A stretch of DNA of 37,193 nucleotides from Candidatus Peregrinibacteria bacterium (GTDB lineage: Bacteria > Patescibacteriota > Gracilibacteria > UBA1369 > JABINC01): NCBI GenBank assembly GCA_030700255.1, contig JAUYJN010000002.1:1-37193 (forward strand), read 5' to 3'. Below the pieces are notes generated by a model. It was not told the origin of the DNA, searched no databases, and was given only the letters and a program-made list of their open reading frames with translations. Made by a program: the position numbers and the translations under genes. Of the stretch, positions 1 to 7,755 are shown in pieces (within the stretch, counting starts at the first letter, position 1; each line of letters begins with the position of its first letter).

Positions 1-590
1 GTACATATCTTTTATATTTAAGGATTATTAGAAGAAAATATTAACAAAAATCCGTCAAAATTGCCAGACAAAAATAGGCAAAAAACATGAGTAATAAGCC
101 AAAAATCACCATTTCGAGTTGCGCGAGAATGGAAATGTTGCGTGGTACGCACGTGCTCACCTGCTGAGGGGATTGATGGGGCAGAACTTTTGGTGAATCA
201 TTATGGCGCACTCACCGATGCGGTTCGGGAAAGTAGGCGAAGTAGAGGTCGAGGTGGCGGGGAAATGGTTGGAAAAGGTGACGCGGGGGAGAGGTGAGTC
301 AAAGGGGAAGGGTACGTTAAAAGGAAAAGGTGACGCGGGGGGGGATGAGCTTGTTCCGGAATCTTTGTGGTGTAGAATTGGAGTATGAAATTGAGAAGGC
401 AAGCGCACACAGTATATAAAACGAAGGGACATTCCAGAAAATTGGGCTGAAGGTTCCACCGTTGAGTAAGAAATTTAGGAGGATATGCTGTCCATCACTC
501 ATCACTGAAATTTTTGCCCATAAAGTTTAAAGAACCATAAAGTTTCACATTAACGATTTGTAATAATGGTTAAAGTGATTTAAAAAAATA
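1..590. other. Long upstream spacer without a supported gene
   Basis: I see no convincing gene here. Short frames exist on both strands, but they are low-complexity (Gly/Lys-rich on plus, Ser/Pro-rich on minus) and overlap each other. The stretch 230-345 is strongly purine-rich and contains an exact 19-nt direct repeat at 271-289 and 323-341 (GGAAAAGGTGACGCGGGGG). An 8-bp CACGTG-centred palindrome lies at 149-156. A short frame from about 386 (M-K-L-R-R-Q-A-H-T-V-Y) faintly recalls the start of IS200-type transposases but is broken by stops at once, so it is not called. Confidence 0.5.
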
Positions 591-629
591 TTGACAACCC
601 AACCGTCAACCTATACCATAGGTTATGGT
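591..629 (+). promoter_or_regulatory. csoR operon promoter with overlapping operator-like inverted repeats
   Basis: A consensus -35 box TTGACA (591-596) is followed after 17 nt by a weak -10, TACCAT (614-619). Overlapping this -10 are two interlocked inverted repeats: AACCTA/TAGGTT (608-613 and 619-624) and ACCATA/TATGGT (615-620 and 624-629). CsoR-family repressors bind dyads of this kind over the promoters of their own operons, and the first downstream gene encodes one. That these repeats are the operator is inferred from position and symmetry; the usual GC-rich core of known CsoR sites is missing. Confidence 0.55.
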
Positions 630-654
630 TTATATTTTTAAATTTATATCATAT

Positions 655-924
655 ATGGAACACTCGTTACAAGAAAAATCTTTAAAACAATTAAAGAAAG
701 GTGCCGGGATGCTGCAAAAAGTTATTAAAATGATAGAAAATGGCGATTATTGTATGGATATTTTGCAACAAAGCCTCGCCACTATAGGATTTATCAAATC
801 TGCAAATCAAACATTATTGGAGAACCATCTTAATACCTGCTTCAAAAAAGGAATGGCGAGCAGTGATAATAAAAAGCAAGAACAATTAATCAAAGAGATA
901 CTTCGTATAGTTGATAAAACTTAA
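655..924 (+). CDS. csoR: CsoR/DUF156-family copper-sensing repressor
   Basis: An 89-residue all-helical protein of the CsoR/RcnR/FrmR (DUF156) family, whose members repress metal-efflux operons and let go of DNA when they bind metal. The Cu(I) ligand triad of CsoR is visible as Cys33 (in YCMDIL), His58 and Cys62 (in NHLNTC). The spacing of 25 and 4 equals that of Mycobacterium tuberculosis CsoR (Cys36, His61, Cys65), so copper is favoured over nickel or formaldehyde sensing. The GQVRGI motif usual in helix 1 is replaced by GAGMLQKV. An upstream in-frame ATG at 625 lies inside the operator and at the expected transcription start, so I chose the ATG at 655. It is the first gene of a nine-gene operon that includes the copper ATPase. 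Confidence 0.88.
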   Translation: MEHSLQEKSLKQLKKGAGMLQKVIKMIENGDYCMDILQQSLATIGFIKSANQTLLENHLNTCFKKGMASSDNKKQEQLIKEILRIVDKT

Positions 925-933
925 TTTGAAAAA

Positions 934-1359
934 GTGAAAAAATACATACTTTTATTTACAATTATATTATCATTATTCGTATTTGTCGGGTGTAGTGCCG
1001 AAAATACAACTAAAACTACTGATATAATATCAGAATCCGGTAATATTGAAATTATGCCCTCTATATTTGATTTTGGTGAAATAGATAGAACTCAAGGGGA
1101 AGTCTCGACTACTGTGATTGTTGAAAATGTGGGGGAAGAAATACTTAATATGAATCGATTATCTACCAGCTGTGGCTGCACTACGGCTGAGATGGATATG
1201 TCAGACCTTGCGCCCGGTGAGAGTCGTGAAATGGTAGTTACTTTTGATCCGATGACGCACCCTGATTTGACAGGCCCAGTCATTCGCATCATTTATTTAC
1301 AAACATCCGATTCGGTCAGACCTGAGATTGAAATAGAATTAACCGGAAACGTCATATGA
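934..1359 (+). CDS. DUF1573-type lipoprotein
   Basis: A 141-residue exported lipoprotein starting at GTG. The signal peptide is a short basic N-terminus and hydrophobic stretch ending in a lipobox, FVGC-S, so the mature protein is anchored by Cys20. The rest is an immunoglobulin-like DUF1573 domain. It has the family hallmarks IFDFGEI and TSCGCTTAE (about residues 46-90), followed by the APGESREMVVTFDP strand. DUF1573 proteins are extracytoplasmic and their biochemistry is poorly known. The CGC motif may bind metal or react with thiols, which fits the copper setting. It lies 9 nt after csoR, and its stop overlaps the next start (ATGA), which indicates translational coupling to the thioredoxin-like/CcdA protein. 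Confidence 0.85.
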   Translation: MKKYILLFTIILSLFVFVGCSAENTTKTTDIISESGNIEIMPSIFDFGEIDRTQGEVSTTVIVENVGEEILNMNRLSTSCGCTTAEMDMSDLAPGESREMVVTFDPMTHPDLTGPVIRIIYLQTSDSVRPEIEIELTGNVI

Positions 1360-2588
1360 AAAACCTTTTAAAAAAATCAGTATTAAGTTTGGTTATTTTC
1401 GCTGCAATATTTGGTAGTTTTTCAAATAGCGCCTTTGCGACAAAAGATATAGCGCTCGATACAGTAACTGTGTTTTTCAATGAAGCATGTCAGGATTGTG
1501 GAGAGCTTGTAAAAGAATTTTATCCTGGTTTTTTTGAAGAATATGGGTATACGTTAACAATGAAGGATTATATAAATGAGAGGAGTAATCGGGCGGAGCT
1601 CCATAAGTTTAATGAAGATTGGAATGTGCCTTTTGAGCTCCAAAGTCATATAGAAGCGTTCGTAAGTCGCAACCTACTTATAGGAGGGCATGTACCTGAA
1701 AGCATAATGAGATATCTTCTGGAAAATCCATCTAAATACGATAAGCTGCTTGTTTATCAAGACAAAATGCATGGAGAAGAAACTGAATATAAAGTCTGGG
1801 ATTTCAAAGGCGAGATAAAGACATATCCTATAGATGAACCGATTACGACTTATTTGCAGTGGCGTAAGATGCATAGTCATGATGAAGAAGTCACTATAAA
1901 TCAAGATAGAGGGTTTTTATCTTTATTCGCATTGATCTCAGGGGCGGCGTTCTTGGATGGACTCAACCCATGTGCATTTGCCGTGCTTTTATTTTTTATA
2001 GCATTTTTATTTTCAATCAAAAAGACTCGGGGGAGTATTTGGAAGATGGGGCTGACTTATGTTTTTGGAATTTATCTGGCTTATCTCTTAATAGGACTTG
2101 GGATCGCTCAAGCTATTGTGATAAGTGGAGCACCACACTTAATGGCATATGTCGGAGCCTATCTGGTGATTTCACTTGGAGTGATACAGCTCCTTGGAAT
2201 TGTATTCCCTTCATTCCCTATCAAGCTCCGCATCCCTGTAAATACAAAAGCAACTGTTGAAAAATGGATATTCAAGGCAACCATACCAGCTGCATTTATC
2301 GGAGGATTTATCGTTGGACTATGTACTTTCCCATGCTCCGGTGGGATCTACGTTGCGATCATAAGCATGCTCTCTATTTCACAAACATATGGAGCCGGAA
2401 TCGCATGGATGTTCTGGTACAACATTATATTTATTAGCCCGCTCCTTATCATGCTTGCCCTCGCCGGCAATCCGAAAACCACAGAGCGTCTCCAAAAATG
2501 GGAACGCAAAGAGGCCTCTAAAGAAAAAATTATAGTTGGCCTAACTATGATTGCCGTCGGAGCTATTATTCTTTTATTTTTTGTTTAA
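1356..2588 (+). CDS. Thioredoxin-like domain fused to CcdA/DsbD-type thiol transporter
   Basis: A 410-residue protein with a cleavable-looking signal (cut after SAFA, about residue 28) and an extracytoplasmic thioredoxin/glutaredoxin-like domain carrying a redox CXXC (Cys45-Gln-Asp-Cys48). A hydrophobic CcdA/DsbD-like domain follows, with about six membrane segments from residue 190 on. The two membrane cysteines that relay electrons in CcdA proteins are present as NPCAF (Cys206) and CTFPC (Cys323), with an extra Cys327. The likely role is carrying reducing power from the cytoplasm to thiols outside the membrane. Its place between a CGC lipoprotein and the copper ATPase suggests that it keeps copper-binding cysteines reduced; this is inference. 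The start overlaps the previous stop by 4 nt. Confidence 0.85.
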   Translation: MKNLLKKSVLSLVIFAAIFGSFSNSAFATKDIALDTVTVFFNEACQDCGELVKEFYPGFFEEYGYTLTMKDYINERSNRAELHKFNEDWNVPFELQSHIEAFVSRNLLIGGHVPESIMRYLLENPSKYDKLLVYQDKMHGEETEYKVWDFKGEIKTYPIDEPITTYLQWRKMHSHDEEVTINQDRGFLSLFALISGAAFLDGLNPCAFAVLLFFIAFLFSIKKTRGSIWKMGLTYVFGIYLAYLLIGLGIAQAIVISGAPHLMAYVGAYLVISLGVIQLLGIVFPSFPIKLRIPVNTKATVEKWIFKATIPAAFIGGFIVGLCTFPCSGGIYVAIISMLSISQTYGAGIAWMFWYNIIFISPLLIMLALAGNPKTTERLQKWERKEASKEKIIVGLTMIAVGAIILLFFV

Positions 2589-2589
2589 T

Positions 2590-3069
2590 ATGAATAATTT
2601 GGATTTATTACCATTAATTTCAATACCTGTACTTTATTTCATTGTGGCACTTTTGAAACCTTATATAAGGTTGCCATTTAATATTTGTGCAATATGTATC
2701 TCTGTTAACCTTACTTGGATAGCACTTCTCACAATGTGGTTCTATGGTTTTGAAGTTTCGATAGTGACGATTGGCATTCTTATGGGAATGAGCATCACCG
2801 GAATAATGTACAAATCTGAAGACCTATATAAGGAGAAAAAGATTCGTAATTTTTGGTTTGTGAGGCTTGTGATAATCATAGGTGGGTTTTATGGCATATA
2901 CTTACTATTTGAACAGAATTGGGATTCGCTTATTTTCCTATTATTTGTTATGCTATTTTCAATACTCATACCAACTGTGTTTTTCCAGAAAATTACCCAT
3001 GAAGAAGTTGTTAATAGCAATAAAGAAGTGAAAAAATCACTGCTCGAAAAATTGGATGATTGTTGTTAG
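2590..3069 (+). CDS. Small five-span membrane protein with C-terminal Cys-Cys
   Basis: A 159-residue hydrophobic protein with about five predicted membrane segments (roughly 6-24, 30-52, 55-73, 88-106 and 112-130). Segment 2 holds CAIC, and the soluble tail ends in LLEKLDDCC. I do not recognise the family. The paired cysteines in a membrane segment and at the extreme C-terminus, in a copper operon, make metal binding or handover plausible. The start at 2590 begins 1 nt after the previous stop; a longer frame from 2551 would overlap that gene and is less likely. It is followed after 26 nt by copA. Confidence 0.7.
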   Translation: MNNLDLLPLISIPVLYFIVALLKPYIRLPFNICAICISVNLTWIALLTMWFYGFEVSIVTIGILMGMSITGIMYKSEDLYKEKKIRNFWFVRLVIIIGGFYGIYLLFEQNWDSLIFLLFVMLFSILIPTVFFQKITHEEVVNSNKEVKKSLLEKLDDCC

Positions 3070-3095
3070 AAATTTTAAAATTTAATTATTAGGTC

Positions 3096-5573
3096 ATGAA
3101 AAAAACTTACTTTGTAACCGGCATGTCCTGCGCTTCATGCGCCGGCAAGATAGAAAAAGCTCTTTCTACAATAGATGGGATTACTTCTGCTGTTGTAAAT
3201 TTCGCTGCAAACAAAGCGACCATCGAGTTTACTGATGCGGAAGTTTCATTTGAAATTTTGCAAAATGCCGTAAAAGAAGTTGGTAATTATGAACTCGAGC
3301 AAGAAGCGCAAATCGGTGGGCAAAAAATACAGAAAGTTGAATTTCAAGTTCTCGGAATGGGCTCGGATCATTGTGCCGGAGTTGTGAAAAAAGGACTACT
3401 TGATACAACAGGGGTTGTCAGTGCCATAACAAATTTTGCGAATCAAAAAGCTGAAGTGGAATTCGATAGTTCTGTTGTTAATCCGGTAGCACTTAAAAAG
3501 GTCATAGATGATCTCGGTTATGAAGGAATTATTAAAGACAAGGAGGCTCATGACACACATCAAGAAGCTATGAAGGAGCATTTGAGGAAACTAAAAAACA
3601 GGATGATATTTGCAATTGTATTTGCGATACCGCCTTTGGGGATGGCTATGGCACATTTTATTCCCAGTCTAAATGAGGCAATAGATAAAATCATACCTAT
3701 GAGAGTTAACTTGATAATGCAGTTCTTATTTGCAACTCCGGTCATCTTCTGGAGTGGGAGCGGATTCTTCAAAGGTGCTTTCGCTGCGCTCAAGCACAAG
3801 ACAACAGATATGAACACTCTGATTGCAGTCGGTACGGGAAGTGCGTGGATCGTCTCTACGTTTGCGACATTTTATCCTAAATTTTTCACAGATTCGGGTA
3901 TGGAACCTGAAGTGTATTTTGAAGTTGGAGCGATCATTATCGCTCTTATATTACTTGGCAGATATTTGGAGGAAAAAGCAAAGGCCGGAACTTCCGATGC
4001 GATTAAGAAACTTATCGGAATGCAGGCGAAGCAAGCACTTCTACTCAGAGATGGAAATGAAGTCTTGGTCGATATTCGTGACGTAAAAGAAGGAGATATT
4101 ATCATTGTAAAACCCGGTGAGAAAATCCCTGTTGATGGAGTCGTCGTTGAAGGACATTCTAGCGTGGATGAATCTATGCTTACGGGTGAGAGTATGCCGG
4201 TTTCAAAAAAAGATGGTGACAAAGTATATGGCGCAACTATGAATAAAACAGGATCATTTAATTTCAAAGCGCTCAAAGTCGGCAAAGATACGATACTTGC
4301 GCAAATCATAAAAATGGTTGAAGAGGCTCAAGGGTCGAAGGCTCCAATTCAAAGATTAGCGGATTATATTTCTTCTATATTTGTGCCCATAGTTATATTG
4401 ATTGCGATTATTACATTTATAGTTTGGATGATTGTCGGGCAGTCTCCTGCATTTAATTTTGCTCTCGTGAATTTTGTAGCGGTACTTATAATCGCATGCC
4501 CGTGCGCTCTTGGACTCGCAACTCCGACAGCAATTATGGTTGGGACAGGGCTCGGTGCCGAGAACGGAATACTTATAAAAAACGCAGAGAGTCTCGAAAT
4601 TCTTCATAAAGTTACTTCAATTGTATTTGATAAAACAGGGACTTTGACAGAAGGTAAACCTGTCGTGACTTCAGTTGTTCCGGCAAATGGGATGTCAAAA
4701 AACAACTTACTCGAAGTCGCATACGGGCTTGAGCAAAAATCAGAACATTCACTTGCACTCGCAATAATTGAAGAAGCAAAAAAAGAAAAGCTAAAGCCAA
4801 AAAACATTGCGGGATTCAATGCGATCGAAGGTAAAGGTATAACCGCCTCTATAGATGGCAAAACTTTTTACCTCGGATCTCGACGTCTTATGGAAGAACA
4901 AAAAGTGGACTCTTCGTCTCTCAGCGCTGAAATAGAAAAACTTGAAAATGAAGGGAATACTGTAATACATGTTGCGCAAGGTACTACATATATCGGTATG
5001 ATCGCTATTGCGGATACTTTGAAAGAAAGCTCTGTCGATGTAATTAAAGCTCTTCACAAGCTCGGTCTGGAGGTTGCTATGCTTACCGGAGATAACAAAA
5101 AAACTGCAGAAGCGATAGCGAGAAAAGCAGGAATAGATCGAGTATTTGCAGAGGTACTACCTGGGGACAAAGTAAACAAAATCAAAGATCTACAAGCTGA
5201 AGGGAAGATGGTTGCAATGGTTGGAGATGGAATAAATGATGCGCCATCTCTTGCGCAGGCGCATGTCGGTATCGCCATGGGAACCGGTACAGATGTTGCA
5301 ATCGAATCCGCCGGAGTCACACTCCTTGGGGGAGATATAAGCAAAGTTCTAGTCGCTATTCAGCTTTCCAAAACAACTATGCGCACTATCAAACAAAATC
5401 TTTTCTGGGCATTTATCTACAATGGACTCGGAATACCTATCGCCGCAGGAGTGCTCTATCCATTTTTCGAAATCCTGCTCTCCCCTATTCTCGCCTCAGC
5501 CGCAATGGCCTTCTCAAGCATCAGCGTTGTCAGCAATTCATTAAGACTCAAGAAAACTAAATTTATTAAGTAA
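3096..5573 (+). CDS. copA: Copper-exporting P1B-type ATPase CopA
   Basis: An 825-residue P1B-1 ATPase that pumps Cu(I) out of the cytoplasm. The first heavy-metal-associated domain has GMSCASC (Cys12, Cys15). A second one follows at about residues 80-145, but its metal motif is degenerate (GMGSDHC, only Cys93). The core has the membrane CPC at 468-470 in [12 protein letters not shown], the phosphorylation motif DKTGTLT (Asp512), SEHSLA, and the hinge GDGINDAP. The last two membrane segments carry Tyr-Asn (FIYNGLG) and [12 protein letters not shown], the residues typical of Cu(I)-specific pumps. Length and domain order are normal. It is the fifth gene of the csoR operon, so it should be induced by copper. 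Confidence 0.95.
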   Translation: MKKTYFVTGMSCASCAGKIEKALSTIDGITSAVVNFAANKATIEFTDAEVSFEILQNAVKEVGNYELEQEAQIGGQKIQKVEFQVLGMGSDHCAGVVKKGLLDTTGVVSAITNFANQKAEVEFDSSVVNPVALKKVIDDLGYEGIIKDKEAHDTHQEAMKEHLRKLKNRMIFAIVFAIPPLGMAMAHFIPSLNEAIDKIIPMRVNLIMQFLFATPVIFWSGSGFFKGAFAALKHKTTDMNTLIAVGTGSAWIVSTFATFYPKFFTDSGMEPEVYFEVGAIIIALILLGRYLEEKAKAGTSDAIKKLIGMQAKQALLLRDGNEVLVDIRDVKEGDIIIVKPGEKIPVDGVVVEGHSSVDESMLTGESMPVSKKDGDKVYGATMNKTGSFNFKALKVGKDTILAQIIKMVEEAQGSKAPIQRLADYISSIFVPIVILIAIITFIVWMIVGQSPAFNFALVNFVAVLIIACPCALGLATPTAIMVGTGLGAENGILIKNAESLEILHKVTSIVFDKTGTLTEGKPVVTSVVPANGMSKNNLLEVAYGLEQKSEHSLALAIIEEAKKEKLKPKNIAGFNAIEGKGITASIDGKTFYLGSRRLMEEQKVDSSSLSAEIEKLENEGNTVIHVAQGTTYIGMIAIADTLKESSVDVIKALHKLGLEVAMLTGDNKKTAEAIARKAGIDRVFAEVLPGDKVNKIKDLQAEGKMVAMVGDGINDAPSLAQAHVGIAMGTGTDVAIESAGVTLLGGDISKVLVAIQLSKTTMRTIKQNLFWAFIYNGLGIPIAAGVLYPFFEILLSPILASAAMAFSSISVVSNSLRLKKTKFIK

Positions 5574-5582
5574 AACACTCAT

Positions 5583-6014
5583 ATGAAAAAATATATAATC
5601 AGTTTTCTCGCTCTTACAATTCTCTTAATCTTATCAAGTTGCGGATCAGAACAGCCGTCAGAAGTTAAAAACATTCCTGAGAAAACAGAACCCCCAATTG
5701 TAAAAGAAAACATTGAGCCGGTACAAAGCCTAACGGATACAAAAGAAGGAGTCGAAACTACTATCACAAACATACGTACCGATGGGACAAATATGGCTTT
5801 GGATGTAACATTTAGCAATCATGTCTACGATATAACTTCTATGGATGTTATTGGGCTCTCAAGTCTGAATGGCGTTTCACCTACCGATTACATTATTGGA
5901 GATACACAAATGGGAGGACATCATGTTGAAGCTGAAATACGCTTCCCCGCAGAGGCAAAGGGTAAACTGGTTCTCGGCCTAAATGAAGAAATTACATTTA
6001 CTTTCGAACTTTAA
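5583..6014 (+). CDS. Lipoprotein of unknown family in the copper operon
   Basis: A 143-residue lipoprotein. The signal peptide ends in LSSC-G, so lipidation at about Cys20 is expected. A Pro/Glu-rich linker (residues 25-55) leads to a compact domain of about 90 residues, probably beta-rich. That domain has a Met- and His-containing stretch (MGGHHVEAEIRFP) that could bind copper, like other periplasmic copper proteins, though I cannot match a family. It follows copA by 9 nt and is clearly part of the operon. Its role could be binding exported copper outside the membrane; this is inferred from position only. Confidence 0.7.
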   Translation: MKKYIISFLALTILLILSSCGSEQPSEVKNIPEKTEPPIVKENIEPVQSLTDTKEGVETTITNIRTDGTNMALDVTFSNHVYDITSMDVIGLSSLNGVSPTDYIIGDTQMGGHHVEAEIRFPAEAKGKLVLGLNEEITFTFEL

Positions 6015-6026
6015 ATATTTCTATAT

Positions 6027-6464
6027 ATGGCACACACTAAATCATCAATCTTATGGGGAATCGCAGGCAGTATCGGTATTGCCATCATATTTTATTTGCT
6101 ACAAGTACTTGGAATGCAGGACTGGATGGCACCGATAGATTTCAGTATAGACAAATGGTACTTCATCGCACCACTCGTCATAGGATTTGGAATTCAGATG
6201 GGGCTTTTCCGCGCAATACATCTCAAATCCGGCAAAGGCAAAGGAGTCATCGCTGCCTCAGGCGGAGTATCTTCAGGAGCCATGCTCGCATGTTGCATGC
6301 ATAATCTAGTACTATTCCTCCCTATCCTAGGCCTCAGCGGAGCTGCTGTATTTTTCGCCACATACCAGAACTATGTATTTGGCATCAGCATACTGTTTGT
6401 ACTGGGCGGAATTGCATATATGTGGAAACAATACAAAAAATTGCATAGTTGTTGTGAAAAATAA
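6027..6464 (+). CDS. Four-span membrane protein with ACCMHN motif and Cys-Cys tail
   Basis: A 145-residue protein with about four membrane segments (8-29, 44-61, 84-112, 116-133). Segment 3 begins with a conserved-looking motif, MLACCMHNLVLFLPILG, followed by SGAAVFFATYQ. I recall similar CC-x-H segments in uncharacterised membrane proteins next to heavy-metal resistance genes, but have not checked. The C-terminus ends in HSCCEK. The cysteines and histidine in one membrane segment suggest a transport path or metal sensor. It follows the lipoprotein by 12 nt. Confidence 0.65.
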   Translation: MAHTKSSILWGIAGSIGIAIIFYLLQVLGMQDWMAPIDFSIDKWYFIAPLVIGFGIQMGLFRAIHLKSGKGKGVIAASGGVSSGAMLACCMHNLVLFLPILGLSGAAVFFATYQNYVFGISILFVLGGIAYMWKQYKKLHSCCEK

Positions 6465-6503
6465 TCTTTTCTAGATCGAAAATAATTCTTAACCATTAAT
6501 ATT

Positions 6504-6791
6504 ATGGTAAAAAACTTTTCAAAAGTAGGCTGGACTGTAAGTCTTTTCTTCGCGGCTCTGTACTTGATCTGTATCGCTTGGGGATTTCTTTTTATCAATG
6601 ACCCTGAACTTATGACCTTGCACGGACAACTTTTAGCCCTCGCTTATCCGGGATTTGTATGGATATCTGCAGGTAGCTTCTTCCTCGGACTTGTCCTAAG
6701 TGTAGTATATGGATGGGTCGGAGCCGGACTATATGTCTTACTTCACAATATGACTTGTTGTAATGGCGAAAAAAGTGGATGTTGTAAATAA
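6504..6791 (+). CDS. Two-span membrane protein, DUF5676-like, Cys-rich tail
   Basis: A 95-residue protein with two or three membrane segments. The C-terminal half (SFFLGLVLSVVYGWVGAGLY, then VLLHN) resembles the DUF5676 family of small membrane proteins seen in heavy-metal loci. It ends in a cysteine-rich tail with two Cys-Cys pairs (TCCNGEKSGCCK). That tail would sit at a membrane face and could bind Cu(I) with high affinity; this is inference. The gene lies 39 nt after the previous one and 6 nt before the next. Confidence 0.65.
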   Translation: MVKNFSKVGWTVSLFFAALYLICIAWGFLFINDPELMTLHGQLLALAYPGFVWISAGSFFLGLVLSVVYGWVGAGLYVLLHNMTCCNGEKSGCCK

Positions 6792-6797
6792 TCACAC

Positions 6798-7262
6798 ATG
6801 GCAAAAATTCTTTCGGCAAAAATCCGGGGCTTAATCGGTTTTTTCGGGATCAATTTTTTATTGCATCTGATTTGGGAGAATGCACAAGCCCCTTTGTTCG
6901 TAGGGCATGAATCTTTTTGGCAACATTTCCCTCCTTGTTTCTTTGCCACGGCAACGGGAGATATGATTTTTACGTTAATAATTTATATTGTTCTCGCACT
7001 TATAAACAAAAATTTCTGGTGGATTTTCTCGAAAAAGGCATACAAAAATCCATACACATGGATAGCTGCGATTGCTGTAGGAATTTTGCTTGCCGTTTTA
7101 TTTGAGCTCTGGGCTGTGTATATAGATTTTCGCTGGATATATGGAGCTATGCCGATTATTCCTATTATACATGTTGGACTAACCCCTGTACTACAGATGG
7201 TTTTTATCCCAATTCTTTCTATAAAGATTTTTGAGATGAAGCTATTGCGCATATCGAAGTAG
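6798..7262 (+). CDS. Four-span membrane protein of unknown family, last operon gene
   Basis: A 154-residue protein with about four membrane segments. Recognisable features are LIWENAQAPLF at the end of the first segment, CFFATATGDMIFTLIIY in the second, and GLTPVLQMVFIP near the C-terminus. The Trp-Glu, Gly-Asp and Pro-containing segments look like a conserved family, but I cannot name it. Unlike its three small neighbours it has no Cys-Cys tail. It is 6 nt downstream of the DUF5676-like gene and probably ends the operon, although I see no strong terminator after it. Confidence 0.65.
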   Translation: MAKILSAKIRGLIGFFGINFLLHLIWENAQAPLFVGHESFWQHFPPCFFATATGDMIFTLIIYIVLALINKNFWWIFSKKAYKNPYTWIAAIAVGILLAVLFELWAVYIDFRWIYGAMPIIPIIHVGLTPVLQMVFIPILSIKIFEMKLLRISK

Positions 7263-7508
7263 CATTCCCGCACCTTAAGTCCGCATGCCGAAACTTCGCC
7301 TTATCCCCCCACTTTTTTGAAATCAAAATGGCTTGTTTGAGCCACGAAGTGAGCCAAAAAGTCTGCCCGGGCAGACTTTGGCATGGCGTGACGGAGGCCT
7401 CCGGTTCGCATGCTTAAAAATGTTGGGGTCATGCGCGCAGATGAAAATCAAGCTTGACGGCGTGATGCATGATGCATGATGCGTGATGCATAAAACTTGA
7501 AGCGTAAA
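7263..7508. repeat. Palindrome-rich intergenic stretch
   Basis: This spacer has a perfect 22-bp palindrome at 7358-7379 (each half AAAGTCTGCCC or its complement), a perfect 12-bp palindrome CGGAGGCCTCCG at 7392-7403, and four tandem 7-bp units GATGCAT/GATGCAT/GATGCGT/GATGCAT at 7464-7491. It is clearly more GC-rich than the flanking genes. The 22-bp palindrome lacks a following T-tract, so a classical terminator is not supported, though it could end the copper transcript by another route. Confidence 0.7.
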
Positions 7509-7715
7509 ATGGAGGTACAATTTAACAAGGAAATATTGAAACGGCTTACACAAGCCCAGTTCGACCACTTTTTCCCCGGGGAAAATTTTGTAGCGGAGGC
7601 GGATAGGAAAGTCGAGGATTGTTGTAAAAGGGTGGAGCATGGTGAGAAAGTCGTACGGGAAAGCGTACAAAAAGTGTGCACGTGCCGCCGGATTAAATTG
7701 GATAAATTTAGATAA
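7509..7715 (+). CDS. Possible small Cys-containing protein
   Basis: A 68-residue charged frame (start at the ATG after an AAAATGG context; an upstream ATG at 7497 gives four more residues). It contains a Cys-Cys and a CTC motif and has no recognisable family. A perfect 16-bp palindrome TTTTCCCCGGGGAAAA (7570-7585) lies within it, and a CACGTG palindrome copy near 7675, as in neighbouring noncoding DNA. This makes it about equally likely to be spacer sequence. It ends 40 nt before the lactate dehydrogenase gene. Confidence 0.25.
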   Translation: MEVQFNKEILKRLTQAQFDHFFPGENFVAEADRKVEDCCKRVEHGEKVVRESVQKVCTCRRIKLDKFR

Positions 7716-7755
7716 ATATGCTACGATACAGCTAAGTATTATTTAGGTTTTTTAT

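Noticed and set aside
157-505. Several overlapping short frames on both strands
   Set aside because: They are low-complexity, overlap each other in opposite directions, and have no promoter or protein-like pattern.
386-540. Faint likeness to the start of an IS200-type transposase
   Set aside because: Only about ten residues resemble it, and stops follow in all frames; not enough to call a remnant element.
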